Part shown: in pieces, positions 51,901 through 62,894 of the stretch
How the letters are laid out: every line of letters begins with the position of its first letter
Numbering within the stretch: position 1 is the first letter of the stretch
Assembly: GCA_035760965.1 (NCBI GenBank)
Contig: DASTRY010000032.1
Coordinates: 62,001-126,000, forward strand
Length of the DNA stretch: 64,000 nt
Reading direction: 5' to 3'
From: JADGHX01 sp035760965
GTDB taxonomy: Bacteria; Pseudomonadota; Gammaproteobacteria; Steroidobacterales; Steroidobacteraceae
Notes under the pieces: model-generated
Seen by the model: only the letters and a program-made list of their open reading frames with translations
Databases searched by the model: none
What the model was told of the DNA's origin: nothing
Made by a program: the position numbers and the translations under genes

Positions 51901-52533
51901 ATGGACCACATTCAGTTCAAATCGAATCAGACGGCCGCGGCGTACGTGGCGCACGAGCTCACCGAGCAGCAGCAAGAGCAATTCGAGCTGCACATGATGG
52001 GCTGCTCCGAGTGCGTGAACGACGTGGAAGCGTGGCGCGTGATCAAGCAGCACATGCCGGCGCCCGAGGTCATCGAGGCGCGCAAGCCCTTCAAGAAGCT
52101 GTGGTGGGGCGGCTGGGGCATGGCGGCGTCGTTCGTCGGCGCGATGGTCGTGGCCGGCGCGGGCGGCTATCTCGCGAGCGCGTTGCAGCGACCCAGCCTC
52201 GATTCGAGCGAGACCGCGATTTTCAACCTGCCGGCCGTGACACGGGGTGCAGACGATTGCACGACTGTGGCGCTCGCGGCGAACGCGCGCGCGGTAGTCG
52301 TACGCGTGCCCGGTGTAGCGTCCGACAACCGCGTGATCGCCACGGACGCGTCCGGTCGCGAGCTCTCAGGTGCACATTACTCGGGGCGCGAGCAGCGGGA
52401 CGGCAGCTGGGTGCTGCGCTTCGATGCGGATTGGCTGCAGCAGCAACCGGCGCGGCTCGTCAGTCGCGGGCCGAGCGGCGATGAAGAGTCGCTGGGTTGC
52501 GTGAATGCCGCGGTGGCCCCGCCGCCGGGCTAG
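51901..52533 (+). CDS. Zinc-binding membrane anti-sigma factor
   Basis: The 210-aa product has an N-terminal zf-HC2-like region with HMMGCSEC (H-x3-C-x2-C), a single membrane helix (MAASFVGAMVVAGAGGYLA, about residues 77-95), and a periplasmic C-terminal domain of about 110 residues with two cysteines. This is the layout of anti-sigma factors that hold ECF sigma at the membrane and release it after periplasmic cleavage. The cluster supplies two proteases that could do the cutting. The ATG at 51901 has a gaag-type ribosome-binding site. Confidence 0.82.
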   Translation: MDHIQFKSNQTAAAYVAHELTEQQQEQFELHMMGCSECVNDVEAWRVIKQHMPAPEVIEARKPFKKLWWGGWGMAASFVGAMVVAGAGGYLASALQRPSLDSSETAIFNLPAVTRGADDCTTVALAANARAVVVRVPGVASDNRVIATDASGRELSGAHYSGREQRDGSWVLRFDADWLQQQPARLVSRGPSGDEESLGCVNAAVAPPPG

Positions 52534-52577
52534 CGGACACTCCAGTGCGGTGCGGGGCAGGCGCCCCGCATCCCCAA

Positions 52578-53546
52578 TCAGAACAGACTTCGCTGTAGGT
52601 GCGGGCCGCCGACTGCGGCTTTCACGGCGACCGTTTCGCCCGCGAGCGACCCGAGCTCGACAGGCAGCCGCGCAAGGCGCTCCGCCTGCTTGCGCAAGAA
52701 TGGCCCGAATTGCTGCGCGTCGTAGAAGCGCGCCAGCGCATCCATGTTCGGCGGGCGGCGGCGCAGACCGTCCGGGCCGACATTCAACGGCGCATCGCAC
52801 GCGATGGTCGTGAGCTGGCGCGCGAGATACACCGATTCGCGATGTGCGCGCAGCCGCTCGCCCAGCGCGTCCGCGCCTCGCATCTTGATCGCCGCGACGC
52901 GTTCGAGATCCGCATATAGCTCGTCGAGCGACGCAAATTCCTGCATCAACATCTTCGCGGTCTTCGGCCCCACGCCCGGCACGCCGGGGATGTTGTCGAC
53001 CGAGTCGCCGGTCAGCGCCAGGTAATCCGCGAAACGCTCCGGCGCCACGCCGTAATGCCGATGGATGTCGTGATAGCTATAGGGATTGCGCGTGCCGAAA
53101 TCCCAGAACGCATCACCCTCGCGGATGAGCTGCGCGAGATCCTTGTCCCGCGAGATCACCATCGCGCGCACACCGTCGCGCCGAAAAGTGCTCACCAGTG
53201 TGCCGATGATGTCGTCCGCCTCGTACTCGTCGCTCGACAGCGCGGTGATTCCCAGGCAGCGGCAGAGCTCAATGCACCGCCCGAGCTGGTATTGCAGACC
53301 GGCCGGCGCCGGGTCCCGGTGGGCCTTGTAGGGCGGATAGAGCCGGTTGCGGAAACACTTGGCCACGGTGCGCTGGTCGAAGGCGACCGCCATGTACTTC
53401 GGCCGGGCGCGCTCGATCAGGTCGCCGAGCATGCGCGCGAAGCCGAACACGGCATGCGCCGGGTTGCCATCGCGATCGGCCATGTCGGGCGGAAGCGAGT
53501 GGTACGCGCGGAACACGTACACCGATGCGTCGATGAGATAGATCAA
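52578..53546 (-). CDS. Standalone 5'-3' exonuclease (PolA N-domain/FEN type)
   Basis: The 322-aa protein matches the 5'-3' exonuclease module of DNA polymerase I. The acidic DIIGTL and SRDKDLAQL segments and the H3TH block DSVDNIPGVPGVGPKTA are intact. It has no polymerase part. Standalone copies process flaps and RNA primers or serve repair beside full PolA. At 322 aa it is longer than E. coli Xni (about 250 aa). The C-terminal 60 residues are less conserved. It is convergent with the anti-sigma gene and shares its strand with the HNH gene. Confidence 0.87.
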   Translation of the reverse strand: MIYLIDASVYVFRAYHSLPPDMADRDGNPAHAVFGFARMLGDLIERARPKYMAVAFDQRTVAKCFRNRLYPPYKAHRDPAPAGLQYQLGRCIELCRCLGITALSSDEYEADDIIGTLVSTFRRDGVRAMVISRDKDLAQLIREGDAFWDFGTRNPYSYHDIHRHYGVAPERFADYLALTGDSVDNIPGVPGVGPKTAKMLMQEFASLDELYADLERVAAIKMRGADALGERLRAHRESVYLARQLTTIACDAPLNVGPDGLRRRPPNMDALARFYDAQQFGPFLRKQAERLARLPVELGSLAGETVAVKAAVGGPHLQRSLF

Positions 53547-53580
53547 GCTGACGTCCTGCGCCGTTGCGGGCGCAAGGATA

Positions 53581-54255
53581 TCAACTCAACCAGCGCTGGA
53601 TGCGATCGTGCAGCGGGCTCGAGCGCGGGAAGTGCGCCAGGAGGTATTCCATCTGGTCCGCCAGCACGCGGCGGCCCTTCAGGAAGATGTACTCGGCGTA
53701 GGTCGGCGTGAACGGGACGGCGATGAGCTGCATCTTTGCCTGCTCGGGCGTCCGCGAGGCCTTCTGGTTGTTGCAGCGGCGGCAGGCCGTGACGACGTTC
53801 GTCCAGATATCGAGACCACCCTGGCTGAAGGGGCGGATGTGGTCGCGCGAGAGCTCCCGCGTCGGGAACCGCAGCCCGCAGTACATGCAGAGGTAGGCGT
53901 CGCGCCGAAACAGCGTCTGGTTGTTCAGCGGCGGCACGTAGTCGTGGCGCGTGTTGCCCGGATTACCCGTGTGGCCGAGGGTGGCCACGATCGAATTCAC
54001 TTCCAGGCAGGTGCGGCGGCCCGTCAGGGCGTTGGTGCCCCCGTACAGCCGGTATAGCGGCGATCCGCAGGTATAGGCCACCTGATCCTGGTGGTACAGC
54101 CGGGCGGCTTCCTTGTAGTCGATCCACTCGAGCGGCATGCCCGCGACGTCGGTCCGCAGGACGTGCTGCGAAAGGCCGCGCGCGTGGGGACTCGCGACGA
54201 TGCGTAAATCATCGTGCAAACCCGAGTCCGCCTTGTCCAAATCGATGCCTAACAT
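53581..54255 (-). CDS. HNH endonuclease family protein
   Basis: Read from ATG 54255, the 224-aa product has the HNH signature LCMYCGLRFPTRELSRDHIRPFSQGG with a second CRRCN pair, that is, the two CxxC zinc pairs and the catalytic His. The N-terminal part is unlike restriction enzymes. Such HNH proteins occur widely in proteobacterial chromosomes, often near pnt and exonuclease-type genes, and their role is unsettled. A TTG start at 54294 would add 13 residues. A possible promoter (ttgaat, 18 bp, tatctt) ends only about 10 bp before ATG 54255, which would give a nearly leaderless mRNA. Confidence 0.82.
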   Translation of the reverse strand: MLGIDLDKADSGLHDDLRIVASPHARGLSQHVLRTDVAGMPLEWIDYKEAARLYHQDQVAYTCGSPLYRLYGGTNALTGRRTCLEVNSIVATLGHTGNPGNTRHDYVPPLNNQTLFRRDAYLCMYCGLRFPTRELSRDHIRPFSQGGLDIWTNVVTACRRCNNQKASRTPEQAKMQLIAVPFTPTYAEYIFLKGRRVLADQMEYLLAHFPRSSPLHDRIQRWLS

Positions 54256-54333
54256 GGGCGCTGTAAGATACGGCAGTTTTATGCAAGAATTCAACGCGGC
54301 AACGTCTTAATTTAGTTGAGGTTTTCCAAGCCC

Positions 54334-54351
54334 CGTGGTCGTCCGACCACG
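54334..54351. promoter_or_regulatory. Palindrome in the HNH/pntAA divergent gap
   Basis: The 18-bp sequence cgtggtcgtccgaccacg has two exact 8-bp arms and a 2-bp centre. It lies 25 bp before the pntAA start, in the 120-bp gap shared by two divergent genes. The short spacer fits a dimeric repressor site better than a hairpin. Confidence 0.45.
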
Positions 54352-54375
54352 TAATGCCCCAATACGAGAGAGCGC

Positions 54376-55503
54376 ATGCCCGTCACAATCGGCGCACTCC
54401 GCGAGAGCGCCCCACACGAAACACGTGTCAGCCTGACACCGGAAGTGGCCGAAAAATTCGCCCAGAGCGGTGCGCGAGTGCTGCTCGAGCCCGGCGCGGG
54501 GGTCCGCGCCAATTTTCCGGATTCGCTGTTCAAGAAGGTGGAGTGGGCGCCGTCCGCCGCGGCCGTGCTCAGTAATGCGGACGTCGTGCTCGCCGTTCAA
54601 CCGCTCACGGTGGAGCAGATCGGACAGCTGAAGCCGGGCGCGGTGGTCGTCGGCTTCATGCAGCCGCACGCGCGCAAGGCCGAAGTGAAGGCGCTGCGCG
54701 ACCGGCAGATCACGAGCTTTGCCGTCGAGCTGATCCCGCGCATCTCGCGCGCACAGTCGATGGACGCCCTGTCCTCGCAGGCCGCGATCGCCGGCTACAA
54801 GGCGGTGCTGATTGCCGCGAGCAATCTGCCGAAGTTCTTCCCGATGCTCACCACGGCGGCCGGCACCATCAGGCCCTCGCAGGTTCTCGTGATCGGCGCA
54901 GGGGTGGCCGGATTACAGGCGATTGCGACGGCCCGCCGGCTCGGTGCAGTGGTCGAGGCGTACGACGTGCGCAGCGCGACGAAGGAGCAGGTGAAATCGC
55001 TCGGCGCGAAGTTCGTCGACACCGGCGTCAGCGCGGAAGGCACCGGCGGCTACGCGCGCGAGCTCACCGCCGAAGAGAAGGCCAAACAGCAGGAAGTCCT
55101 GGACGCGCGTATTGCCGCCGCGGATGCAGTGGTCACGACGGCGTCGGTGCCCGGCCGGCCCGCGCCCAAGATCATCTCGCGCGCCGCGGTCGAGCGCATG
55201 CGCCCCGGTTCGGTCATCGTCGACATCGCCGCCGAGCAAGGCGGCAACTGCGAGCTGACGCGCGCCGGCGAGACGGTGAACCACAACGGCGTCAACATCA
55301 TCGGGCCGGTGAACCTGCCCGCCTCGCTCGCCTACAACGCGAGCGAGATGTACGCGCGCAACCTGCTCAATTTCCTGAAGCCCGCGATCGACAAAGGCGA
55401 GCTGAAGATCGACTGGAGCGACGAGGTGTTCGCGCAGTCGTGCTTGACGCACGCCGGCGAAGTCAAACACGAGCCCACGCGCAAGTCGCTCGAAACCACT
55501 TAG
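54376..55503 (+). CDS. pntAA: NAD(P) transhydrogenase subunit alpha, part 1
   Basis: The 375-aa protein is the soluble dI domain, with the N-terminal GALRESAPHETRVSLTPE block and the dinucleotide motif VLVIGAGVAGLQAIATARRLGA. It binds NAD(H). Hydride transfer to NADP on PntB is driven by the proton gradient, and this supplies NADPH. The alpha chain is split in two, as in many non-enteric proteobacteria. The pntAB gene follows 31 bp later and pntB overlaps it. A small palindrome upstream may be an operator. Confidence 0.92.
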   Translation: MPVTIGALRESAPHETRVSLTPEVAEKFAQSGARVLLEPGAGVRANFPDSLFKKVEWAPSAAAVLSNADVVLAVQPLTVEQIGQLKPGAVVVGFMQPHARKAEVKALRDRQITSFAVELIPRISRAQSMDALSSQAAIAGYKAVLIAASNLPKFFPMLTTAAGTIRPSQVLVIGAGVAGLQAIATARRLGAVVEAYDVRSATKEQVKSLGAKFVDTGVSAEGTGGYARELTAEEKAKQQEVLDARIAAADAVVTTASVPGRPAPKIISRAAVERMRPGSVIVDIAAEQGGNCELTRAGETVNHNGVNIIGPVNLPASLAYNASEMYARNLLNFLKPAIDKGELKIDWSDEVFAQSCLTHAGEVKHEPTRKSLETT

Positions 55504-55534
55504 TGTTCCGCACTCACTCCCGAGGGGGTTCCGG

Positions 55535-55852
55535 ATGACCGGTATCGTCGCTCTGTACATCTTCATGCTCGCCGCCTTCACCGGCTACGAGGTGATCTCG
55601 CGCGTGCCGGTGATCCTGCACACGCCGCTCATGTCCGGCTCGAACTTCGTCCACGGCATCGTGCTCGTCGGCGCGATGGTGGCGCTCGGCGCGGCGCACA
55701 CGCCGCTCGAGAAGACGATCGGGTTCATCGGCGTGCTGCTCGCCGCCGGCAACGCGGTGGGCGGCTATGTCGTCACCGAACGCATGCTCGAGATGTTCAA
55801 GTCGAGCGGCGCGAAGAAGCCCGGCCAGAACCCACAGCAGGGAGCGCACTGA
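55535..55852 (+). CDS. pntAB: NAD(P) transhydrogenase subunit alpha, part 2
   Basis: The 105-aa protein is the membrane part of the alpha chain, with three helices beginning VALYIFMLAAFTGYEVI. It pairs with PntB in the proton channel. Its stop codon overlaps the pntB start (tgatg), so translation of the two channel subunits is coupled. The length is normal for a split alpha chain. Confidence 0.9.
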   Translation: MTGIVALYIFMLAAFTGYEVISRVPVILHTPLMSGSNFVHGIVLVGAMVALGAAHTPLEKTIGFIGVLLAAGNAVGGYVVTERMLEMFKSSGAKKPGQNPQQGAH

Positions 55853-57267
55853 TGGGCGACGCCGCTACGCGCGAGTGGATCATCCAGGCGAGCTATTTCG
55901 TCACCGCCGCGCTCTTCATCCTGGGCTTGAAGCGCATGAGCTCACCGGTGACCGCGCGCAGCGGCATCCTGTGGGCCGGCGCCGGCATGCTCGTCGCGAC
56001 CGTCGTGACCTTCCTCTATCCGGGGATGACGAACTACGAGCTGATCGGGGCGGCCATCGTCGTCGGCGGCGCGCTCGCGTGGTGGAGCGGCAAGCGCGTC
56101 GCCATGACCAACATGCCGCAGATGATCGCACTCTACAACGGCATGGGCGGCGGCGCGGCCGCGGCGATTGCGGCCGTTGAGCTCTACAAGCTCTCCATGG
56201 AAGGCATGGCCGGCGCGACGGCGCATGTCGGCATCGCCACTTCGACGCTCGCCGTCGTCGGCGGCATCATCGGCGCCGTGTCGTTCAGCGGTAGCGCGAT
56301 CGCCTTCGGCAAGCTGCAAGGGCTGATCACGAAGTCGATCCGCTTCTCCGGGCAGCAGATCCTGAACGTGCTCATCCTGATCGGCGCGCTCGTGCTCGGC
56401 GGGCTCGTCGCCGTGCAATTCAACGCGGCGCCGTGGATCGTCACCACCTTCTTCGCGCTGGCGCTGGTGCTCGGAGTGACGATGACGCTGCCGATCGGCG
56501 GCGCGGACATGCCGGTCGTGATCTCGCTCTACAACGCGCTGACCGGTCTCGCCGTCGGTTTCGAGGGCTTCGTGTTGAACAACGCGGCGATGATCATCGC
56601 CGGCACGGTCGTCGGCTCGGCCGGCACGCTGCTCACGCAGCTGATGGCGAAGGCGATGAATCGCTCGCTTGGCAACGTGCTCTTCTCCGGGTTCGGCGAT
56701 ACGGGCGGCGCGACCACCGGCACCGTCACCGGCTCGCTGAAGCCTATCGAAGCGACGGATGTCGGCGTCATGATGGCGTTCGCGCAGAAGGTGATCGTCG
56801 TGCCCGGCTACGGCATGGCGGTGGCGCAAGCCCAGCACAAGATCTGGGAGCTGTGCCAGCTGCTGATCGATCGCGGCGTCACGGTGAAATTCGCGATCCA
56901 TCCGGTCGCGGGCCGCATGCCCGGCCACATGAATGTGCTGCTCGCCGAAGCGGGCGTGCCGTACGATCTGATCGCGGACCTCGACGAGATCAACGCGGAA
57001 TTCGAGACCGCCGACGTGGCGCTCATCATCGGCGCGAACGACGTCGTGAATCCCGTGGCGCGCACCGACAAGTCGAGCCCGATCTACGGCATGCCGATCC
57101 TGAACGCGGACAAGGCGAAGAACGTCATCGTGATCAAGCGCGGCAAGGGCGCGGGGTTCTCGGGCATCGAGAACGCGCTCTTCTATCTCGACAACACGCG
57201 CATGCTCTACGGGGATGCGCAGAAGGCCGCGACCGAGCTCATCCAAGCCGTCAAGGCGTCCGGCTGA
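55852..57267 (+). CDS. pntB: NAD(P) transhydrogenase subunit beta
   Basis: The 471-aa protein has about nine membrane helices in the first 270 residues. The C-terminal dIII domain binds NADP, with the VVPGYGMAVAQAQHK motif near residue 312 and GANDVVNP near residue 397. With PntAA and PntAB it forms the proton-pumping transhydrogenase. It is the third gene of the operon, and two small membrane proteins follow. Confidence 0.93.
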   Translation: MGDAATREWIIQASYFVTAALFILGLKRMSSPVTARSGILWAGAGMLVATVVTFLYPGMTNYELIGAAIVVGGALAWWSGKRVAMTNMPQMIALYNGMGGGAAAAIAAVELYKLSMEGMAGATAHVGIATSTLAVVGGIIGAVSFSGSAIAFGKLQGLITKSIRFSGQQILNVLILIGALVLGGLVAVQFNAAPWIVTTFFALALVLGVTMTLPIGGADMPVVISLYNALTGLAVGFEGFVLNNAAMIIAGTVVGSAGTLLTQLMAKAMNRSLGNVLFSGFGDTGGATTGTVTGSLKPIEATDVGVMMAFAQKVIVVPGYGMAVAQAQHKIWELCQLLIDRGVTVKFAIHPVAGRMPGHMNVLLAEAGVPYDLIADLDEINAEFETADVALIIGANDVVNPVARTDKSSPIYGMPILNADKAKNVIVIKRGKGAGFSGIENALFYLDNTRMLYGDAQKAATELIQAVKASG

Positions 57268-57269
57268 GC

Positions 57270-57653
57270 GTGCCCGAAGGTCCACAGGCCGTCCGCAGCT
57301 TCGTCGCCGTCGGCGCCGGCTTCTTTGCGATTCAGATGCTCGGTTGGGGCGCCGATGCCGCGTTCGCGGCGCCACACGACGCACGCGGCCTGCTGATCCG
57401 GCTCGCGTATACCGCCGCGCTGGAAGCGCTCGGTGGCTACATCACCGCGCGCCTCGCGATCCGCAGGCCCACGTTGCATGCCATCGTGCTCGGCGCGCTG
57501 ACGATCGCGGCGACTCTGCCGGTCACGATCGTGACGTGGGCGACGACGCCCGCCTGGTATTCGATCTGGGCGTTGCTCCTCGTCCTGCCGATGACGATAT
57601 TCGGGTCCTATGTTCACGAGCTGCTCGTGCGGCGAGGAACCTATGGCCACTGA
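57270..57653 (+). CDS. Small multi-spanning membrane protein after pntB
   Basis: Read from GTG 57270, 3 bp after the pntB stop codon, this 127-aa protein has three or four membrane helices and no recognised motif. It contains AIQMLGWGADAAFAAP and ends ELLVRRGTYGH. Its stop overlaps the start of the next gene. Position argues that it is co-transcribed with the transhydrogenase. A link with it is not shown by sequence. Confidence 0.65.
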   Translation: MPEGPQAVRSFVAVGAGFFAIQMLGWGADAAFAAPHDARGLLIRLAYTAALEALGGYITARLAIRRPTLHAIVLGALTIAATLPVTIVTWATTPAWYSIWALLLVLPMTIFGSYVHELLVRRGTYGH

Positions 57654-57948
57654 GATGTCGACCGGCAAGACCTTCGCGCTGATCTTCGCGATCCTGCTCA
57701 TCGGCCCGCTGATGTTCATCACTGCGCGCTTTCTCACCCTCGGTCAGCGCTTCGAAAAAGTGCAGGTCGGCGACGACGTGGCGGCGGTGAAGGAGACGAT
57801 GGGCCCGCCGACCGAAGAGGCCACGACCGGTCTTTACCTGCACGGCGACACGGAATATCGCTACGCCGTCCCGGTGGTGCCCGGTGTTTGGGTCGTCAGC
57901 TTCAAAGACGGCAAGGTCATCGAGAAGCAGCGAGTGAGCGGCCGCTGA
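57643..57948 (+). CDS. Small membrane-anchored protein
   Basis: This 101-aa product starts at ATG 57643 with a gaggaa ribosome-binding site, overlapping the preceding gene by 11 bp. One N-terminal helix (FALIFAILLIGPLMFI) is followed by a soluble part of about 65 residues with GDDVAAVKETMGPPTEEA and a beta-rich end. The soluble part resembles the SmpA/BamE-like fold of small exported proteins (x-x-G-x-x-x-x-V-x-x-x-x-G-P-P). It converges with the histidine kinase gene. Confidence 0.68.
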   Translation: MATEMSTGKTFALIFAILLIGPLMFITARFLTLGQRFEKVQVGDDVAAVKETMGPPTEEATTGLYLHGDTEYRYAVPVVPGVWVVSFKDGKVIEKQRVSGR

Positions 57949-57952
57949 ACGG

Positions 57953-60625
<2,673 letters not shown>

Positions 60626-60758
60626 GGGTGGACCTTTCGCCTAGCTCAGCACAAAGCGCCCGCGGGAAGCTCGAGACCCTGCACCGGCAGCGCATGGCGA
60701 TGCCGGAAGCGCGAAGTCTAAACTGGCGGCGCGACCGGCACATATCGGGGAGTCCGCG

Positions 60759-61673
60759 ATGAGAGGAAGACGTTTCGTTACCGTCGCGCTGTCCGGCGCG
60801 CTCATGGGTCTCGTTTGCAGCGGGACGCGGTCCGCGGTGGCCGAGGGATCGAAGCCGCTCACGGTGAGCGAGGTGATCGCGGCATCGAATGCGAGCGACT
60901 GGCGGCCGCTCGATCCGCAGCGAACGCTGTACATGGACCTCGATGCCGGGCGCGTGATCATCGAGCTGGCGCCCGACTTCGCCCCGCGTCACGTCGCGAA
61001 CATCATCGCACTGGTCCGCGAGCGCTACTTCGACGGACTGGCCTTCATGCGCGCGCAGGACAACTACGTCGTGCAGTGGGGCGACGCCGACGGCAAGCGC
61101 GAGGTCCATGCGGCGAAGAAGACGCTCGCGGCGGAGTTTGCGCGCCCGGCGACGAACCTCGCATTCACGCGCTTGCAGGACCCGGACACGTACGCACCGG
61201 AAGTCGGCTTCTCGAACGGCTTCGCGGCGGCCCGCGATCCGGCAACGAACACCGCATGGCTCACACACTGCTACGGCGCAGTCGGTGTGGGGCGCGACAA
61301 CGATGCGGACAGTGGCGGCGGCACCGAGCTCTACGTCGTGATCGGTCACTCCCCGCGGCACCTCGATCGCAACGTCACGCTCGTCGGACGCGTGGTGAAG
61401 GGAATGGAAATACTCTCGACGCTCAGACGCGGCACTGGTGCGCTGGGCTTTTACGAGAAGGCGGAGGAACGCACGCCGATCCGGACGATACGTCTCGCCG
61501 CAGATGTGCCGGCGTCCGAGCGCACGCCGCTCGAAGTGCTGCGCACCGACACGCCAACGTTCGCCGCGCTAATCGAAGCCCGGCGCAACCGCAGCGATGA
61601 GTGGTTCAAATACAAGGCGGGCCACGTCGACGTGTGCAACGTGCCGGTGATGGTGCGAACGCCGCCGCCCTGA
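60759..61673 (+). CDS. Exported cyclophilin-type peptidyl-prolyl isomerase
   Basis: The 304-aa protein has a signal peptide (VALSGALMGLVCSGTRSAVA). The cyclophilin domain includes VIIELAPDFAPRHVANIIAL, FDGLAFMRAQDNYVVQWGD and LVGRVVKGMEILSTL, the conserved barrel segments. It should assist folding of proline-containing proteins in the periplasm. It is longer than a minimal cyclophilin (about 170-190 aa). The extra residues form a charged region between barrel segments and a C-terminal extension. Confidence 0.87.
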   Translation: MRGRRFVTVALSGALMGLVCSGTRSAVAEGSKPLTVSEVIAASNASDWRPLDPQRTLYMDLDAGRVIIELAPDFAPRHVANIIALVRERYFDGLAFMRAQDNYVVQWGDADGKREVHAAKKTLAAEFARPATNLAFTRLQDPDTYAPEVGFSNGFAAARDPATNTAWLTHCYGAVGVGRDNDADSGGGTELYVVIGHSPRHLDRNVTLVGRVVKGMEILSTLRRGTGALGFYEKAEERTPIRTIRLAADVPASERTPLEVLRTDTPTFAALIEARRNRSDEWFKYKAGHVDVCNVPVMVRTPPP

Positions 61674-61684
61674 CCGCGGCGCCC

Positions 61685-62236
61685 TCACCGATTGCGACCC
61701 CGTGGCGGCAGGCCCTGCTGCTGCCGGCGCTCGCGCGAGCGTTCGAGCATGCGCTCGCGCTGCTCGGGCGTCGCATTGTCCCAGCGCTCGCGCAGCCGCC
61801 TGCGCTGCTCGGGCGGCAGACTCCTGAATTTGTGGAAGTTGTCGCGCACGCTCTCGCGCTGCTCGGGCGTCAACTGCTGAAATCTCTGCCAGCGTTGACG
61901 CAACTGCTGCTTCCGCTCGGGCGGCAACGCGCGCCAGCGCTGGAAGCGCTCGCGTGCGCCAGCGCGCTCTTGCGGCGTCATCTTCAACCAGCGCTCGCTG
62001 CCCCGCGCGAGATTCTGCTGTCGCTCCGGCGGCAGGGTGTTCCAGCTATCGCGATACTTGGCGAGCAGCCGCTGCTGCTCGGGTGACAGGCTCGACCAAT
62101 CACGTCCTTCCACCTGCGTTGCGCTCTGGGAAGGCCGCGCGGGCGGCGACGTCTGGGGCGGCACGAGTTGTTGCGCGAATGCAGGCCCCGCTGCGAGCAG
62201 CAGCGCACCCAGCAGGATCGAACGCAAGCTGATCAT
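61685..62236 (-). CDS. DUF3106 exported protein with PEQR-type repeats
   Basis: The 183-aa product starts at ATG 62236, which overlaps the stop of the preceding gene by atga. A signal peptide (SILLGALLLAAGPAFA) is followed by several repeats of about 22-24 residues. Each has the pattern W-x-x-L-(S/P/T)-P-E-(Q/R)-(Q/R) and a long helical stretch, which is the DUF3106 signature. The mature protein is strongly basic. It is the last gene of the ECF sigma operon. Confidence 0.85.
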   Translation of the reverse strand: MISLRSILLGALLLAAGPAFAQQLVPPQTSPPARPSQSATQVEGRDWSSLSPEQQRLLAKYRDSWNTLPPERQQNLARGSERWLKMTPQERAGARERFQRWRALPPERKQQLRQRWQRFQQLTPEQRESVRDNFHKFRSLPPEQRRRLRERWDNATPEQRERMLERSRERRQQQGLPPRGRNR

Positions 62237-62508
62237 TTTTCGAGTTCCTCGAGACCATCCACGCTGCCGAGAAACTCGAGCAGCTCGTCGTCCGGATCCG
62301 GCGCCGGCGGCGCCGCGGCAGGCGCTTTTGGGGTCGAGCTCGGCGCTGCGGGCTTCGACGCCGCGGGCGCGCTCTGCACCGGCGCGCGCGGCGGCGACTT
62401 CCCGGCGGTCGCCGGCTTCGGCTGCGGCGCGGTCGGATCCTCCGCATTCGCGACGGCCAGGAGTCCCAGCGCGAGCAGCAGCACCCATGCGCAGCGCCCG
62501 ACGCTCAA
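62233..62508 (-). CDS. Small exported protein, Pro/Ala-rich with acidic C-terminus
   Basis: This 91-aa product is read from TTG 62508, which overlaps the DUF3619 stop. An upstream start would lie deep in the DUF3619 gene. After a signal sequence (WVLLLALGLLAVANA) the chain is Pro/Ala/Ser/Lys-rich to about residue 65, then acidic (DPDDELLEFLGSVDGLEELE). I do not recognise the family. The acidic tail could dock the basic DUF3106 protein made from the next gene. That is inference only. Confidence 0.6.
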   Translation of the reverse strand: MSVGRCAWVLLLALGLLAVANAEDPTAPQPKPATAGKSPPRAPVQSAPAASKPAAPSSTPKAPAAAPPAPDPDDELLEFLGSVDGLEELEK

Positions 62509-62894
62509 CCGCTGGTCCCGTCGGTGTTGAGCGCTTCGGCCTGACCCGCGGCCCACTCATAGAAGCTGCCGTCGTTCTCCAAGAGATCGAGTCCTTCGGT
62601 GTCGGCGAGCATCTCGATGTCATCGAGCGGCGCACTCGGAAACGCGCGCTCGGCGCGGTAATGCGCACTGACCAGCAGCGCAACGAGCACTGCCGCCGCG
62701 ACGAGGCCGCTCGCCTGCAACAGCAGCGGGCCGCGCCAGGTCCGCTGGCGACCCGCGGCAATCTCTGCAACTGCAGCCTGACGTGCCTGATTGAGCCGCG
62801 AGCGCACGCGCCCATTCACACGCGTGACGCTCTCACCGAGCAGCGCGCTCGCGCGCTGCTCGAAGTCGCTCGCCTGTGTGTCGTTCGCGTTCAT
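62505..62894 (-). CDS. DUF3619 protein, predicted sigma-linked membrane protein
   Basis: Read from ATG 62894 (atga overlap with the sigma stop and a ggtga 9 bases upstream), this 129-aa protein has the DUF3619 pattern: FEQRASALLGES, basic segment RVRSRLNQARQAAV, then one membrane helix (LLQASGLVAAAVLVALLVSA). An ATG at 62900 is also possible. DUF3619 genes regularly follow an ECF sigma gene, and an anti-sigma role is proposed but not proven. The C-terminal part is acidic. Confidence 0.8.
   Translation of the reverse strand: MNANDTQASDFEQRASALLGESVTRVNGRVRSRLNQARQAAVAEIAAGRQRTWRGPLLLQASGLVAAAVLVALLVSAHYRAERAFPSAPLDDIEMLADTEGLDLLENDGSFYEWAAGQAEALNTDGTSG

Noticed and set aside
45881..52533. Gasdermin- or type III CRISPR-linked CHAT (Craspase-like) system
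   Set aside because: No gRAMP/Cas7-11, CRISPR array or gasdermin-like gene is present. The lipobox and ECF sigma point to envelope signalling instead.
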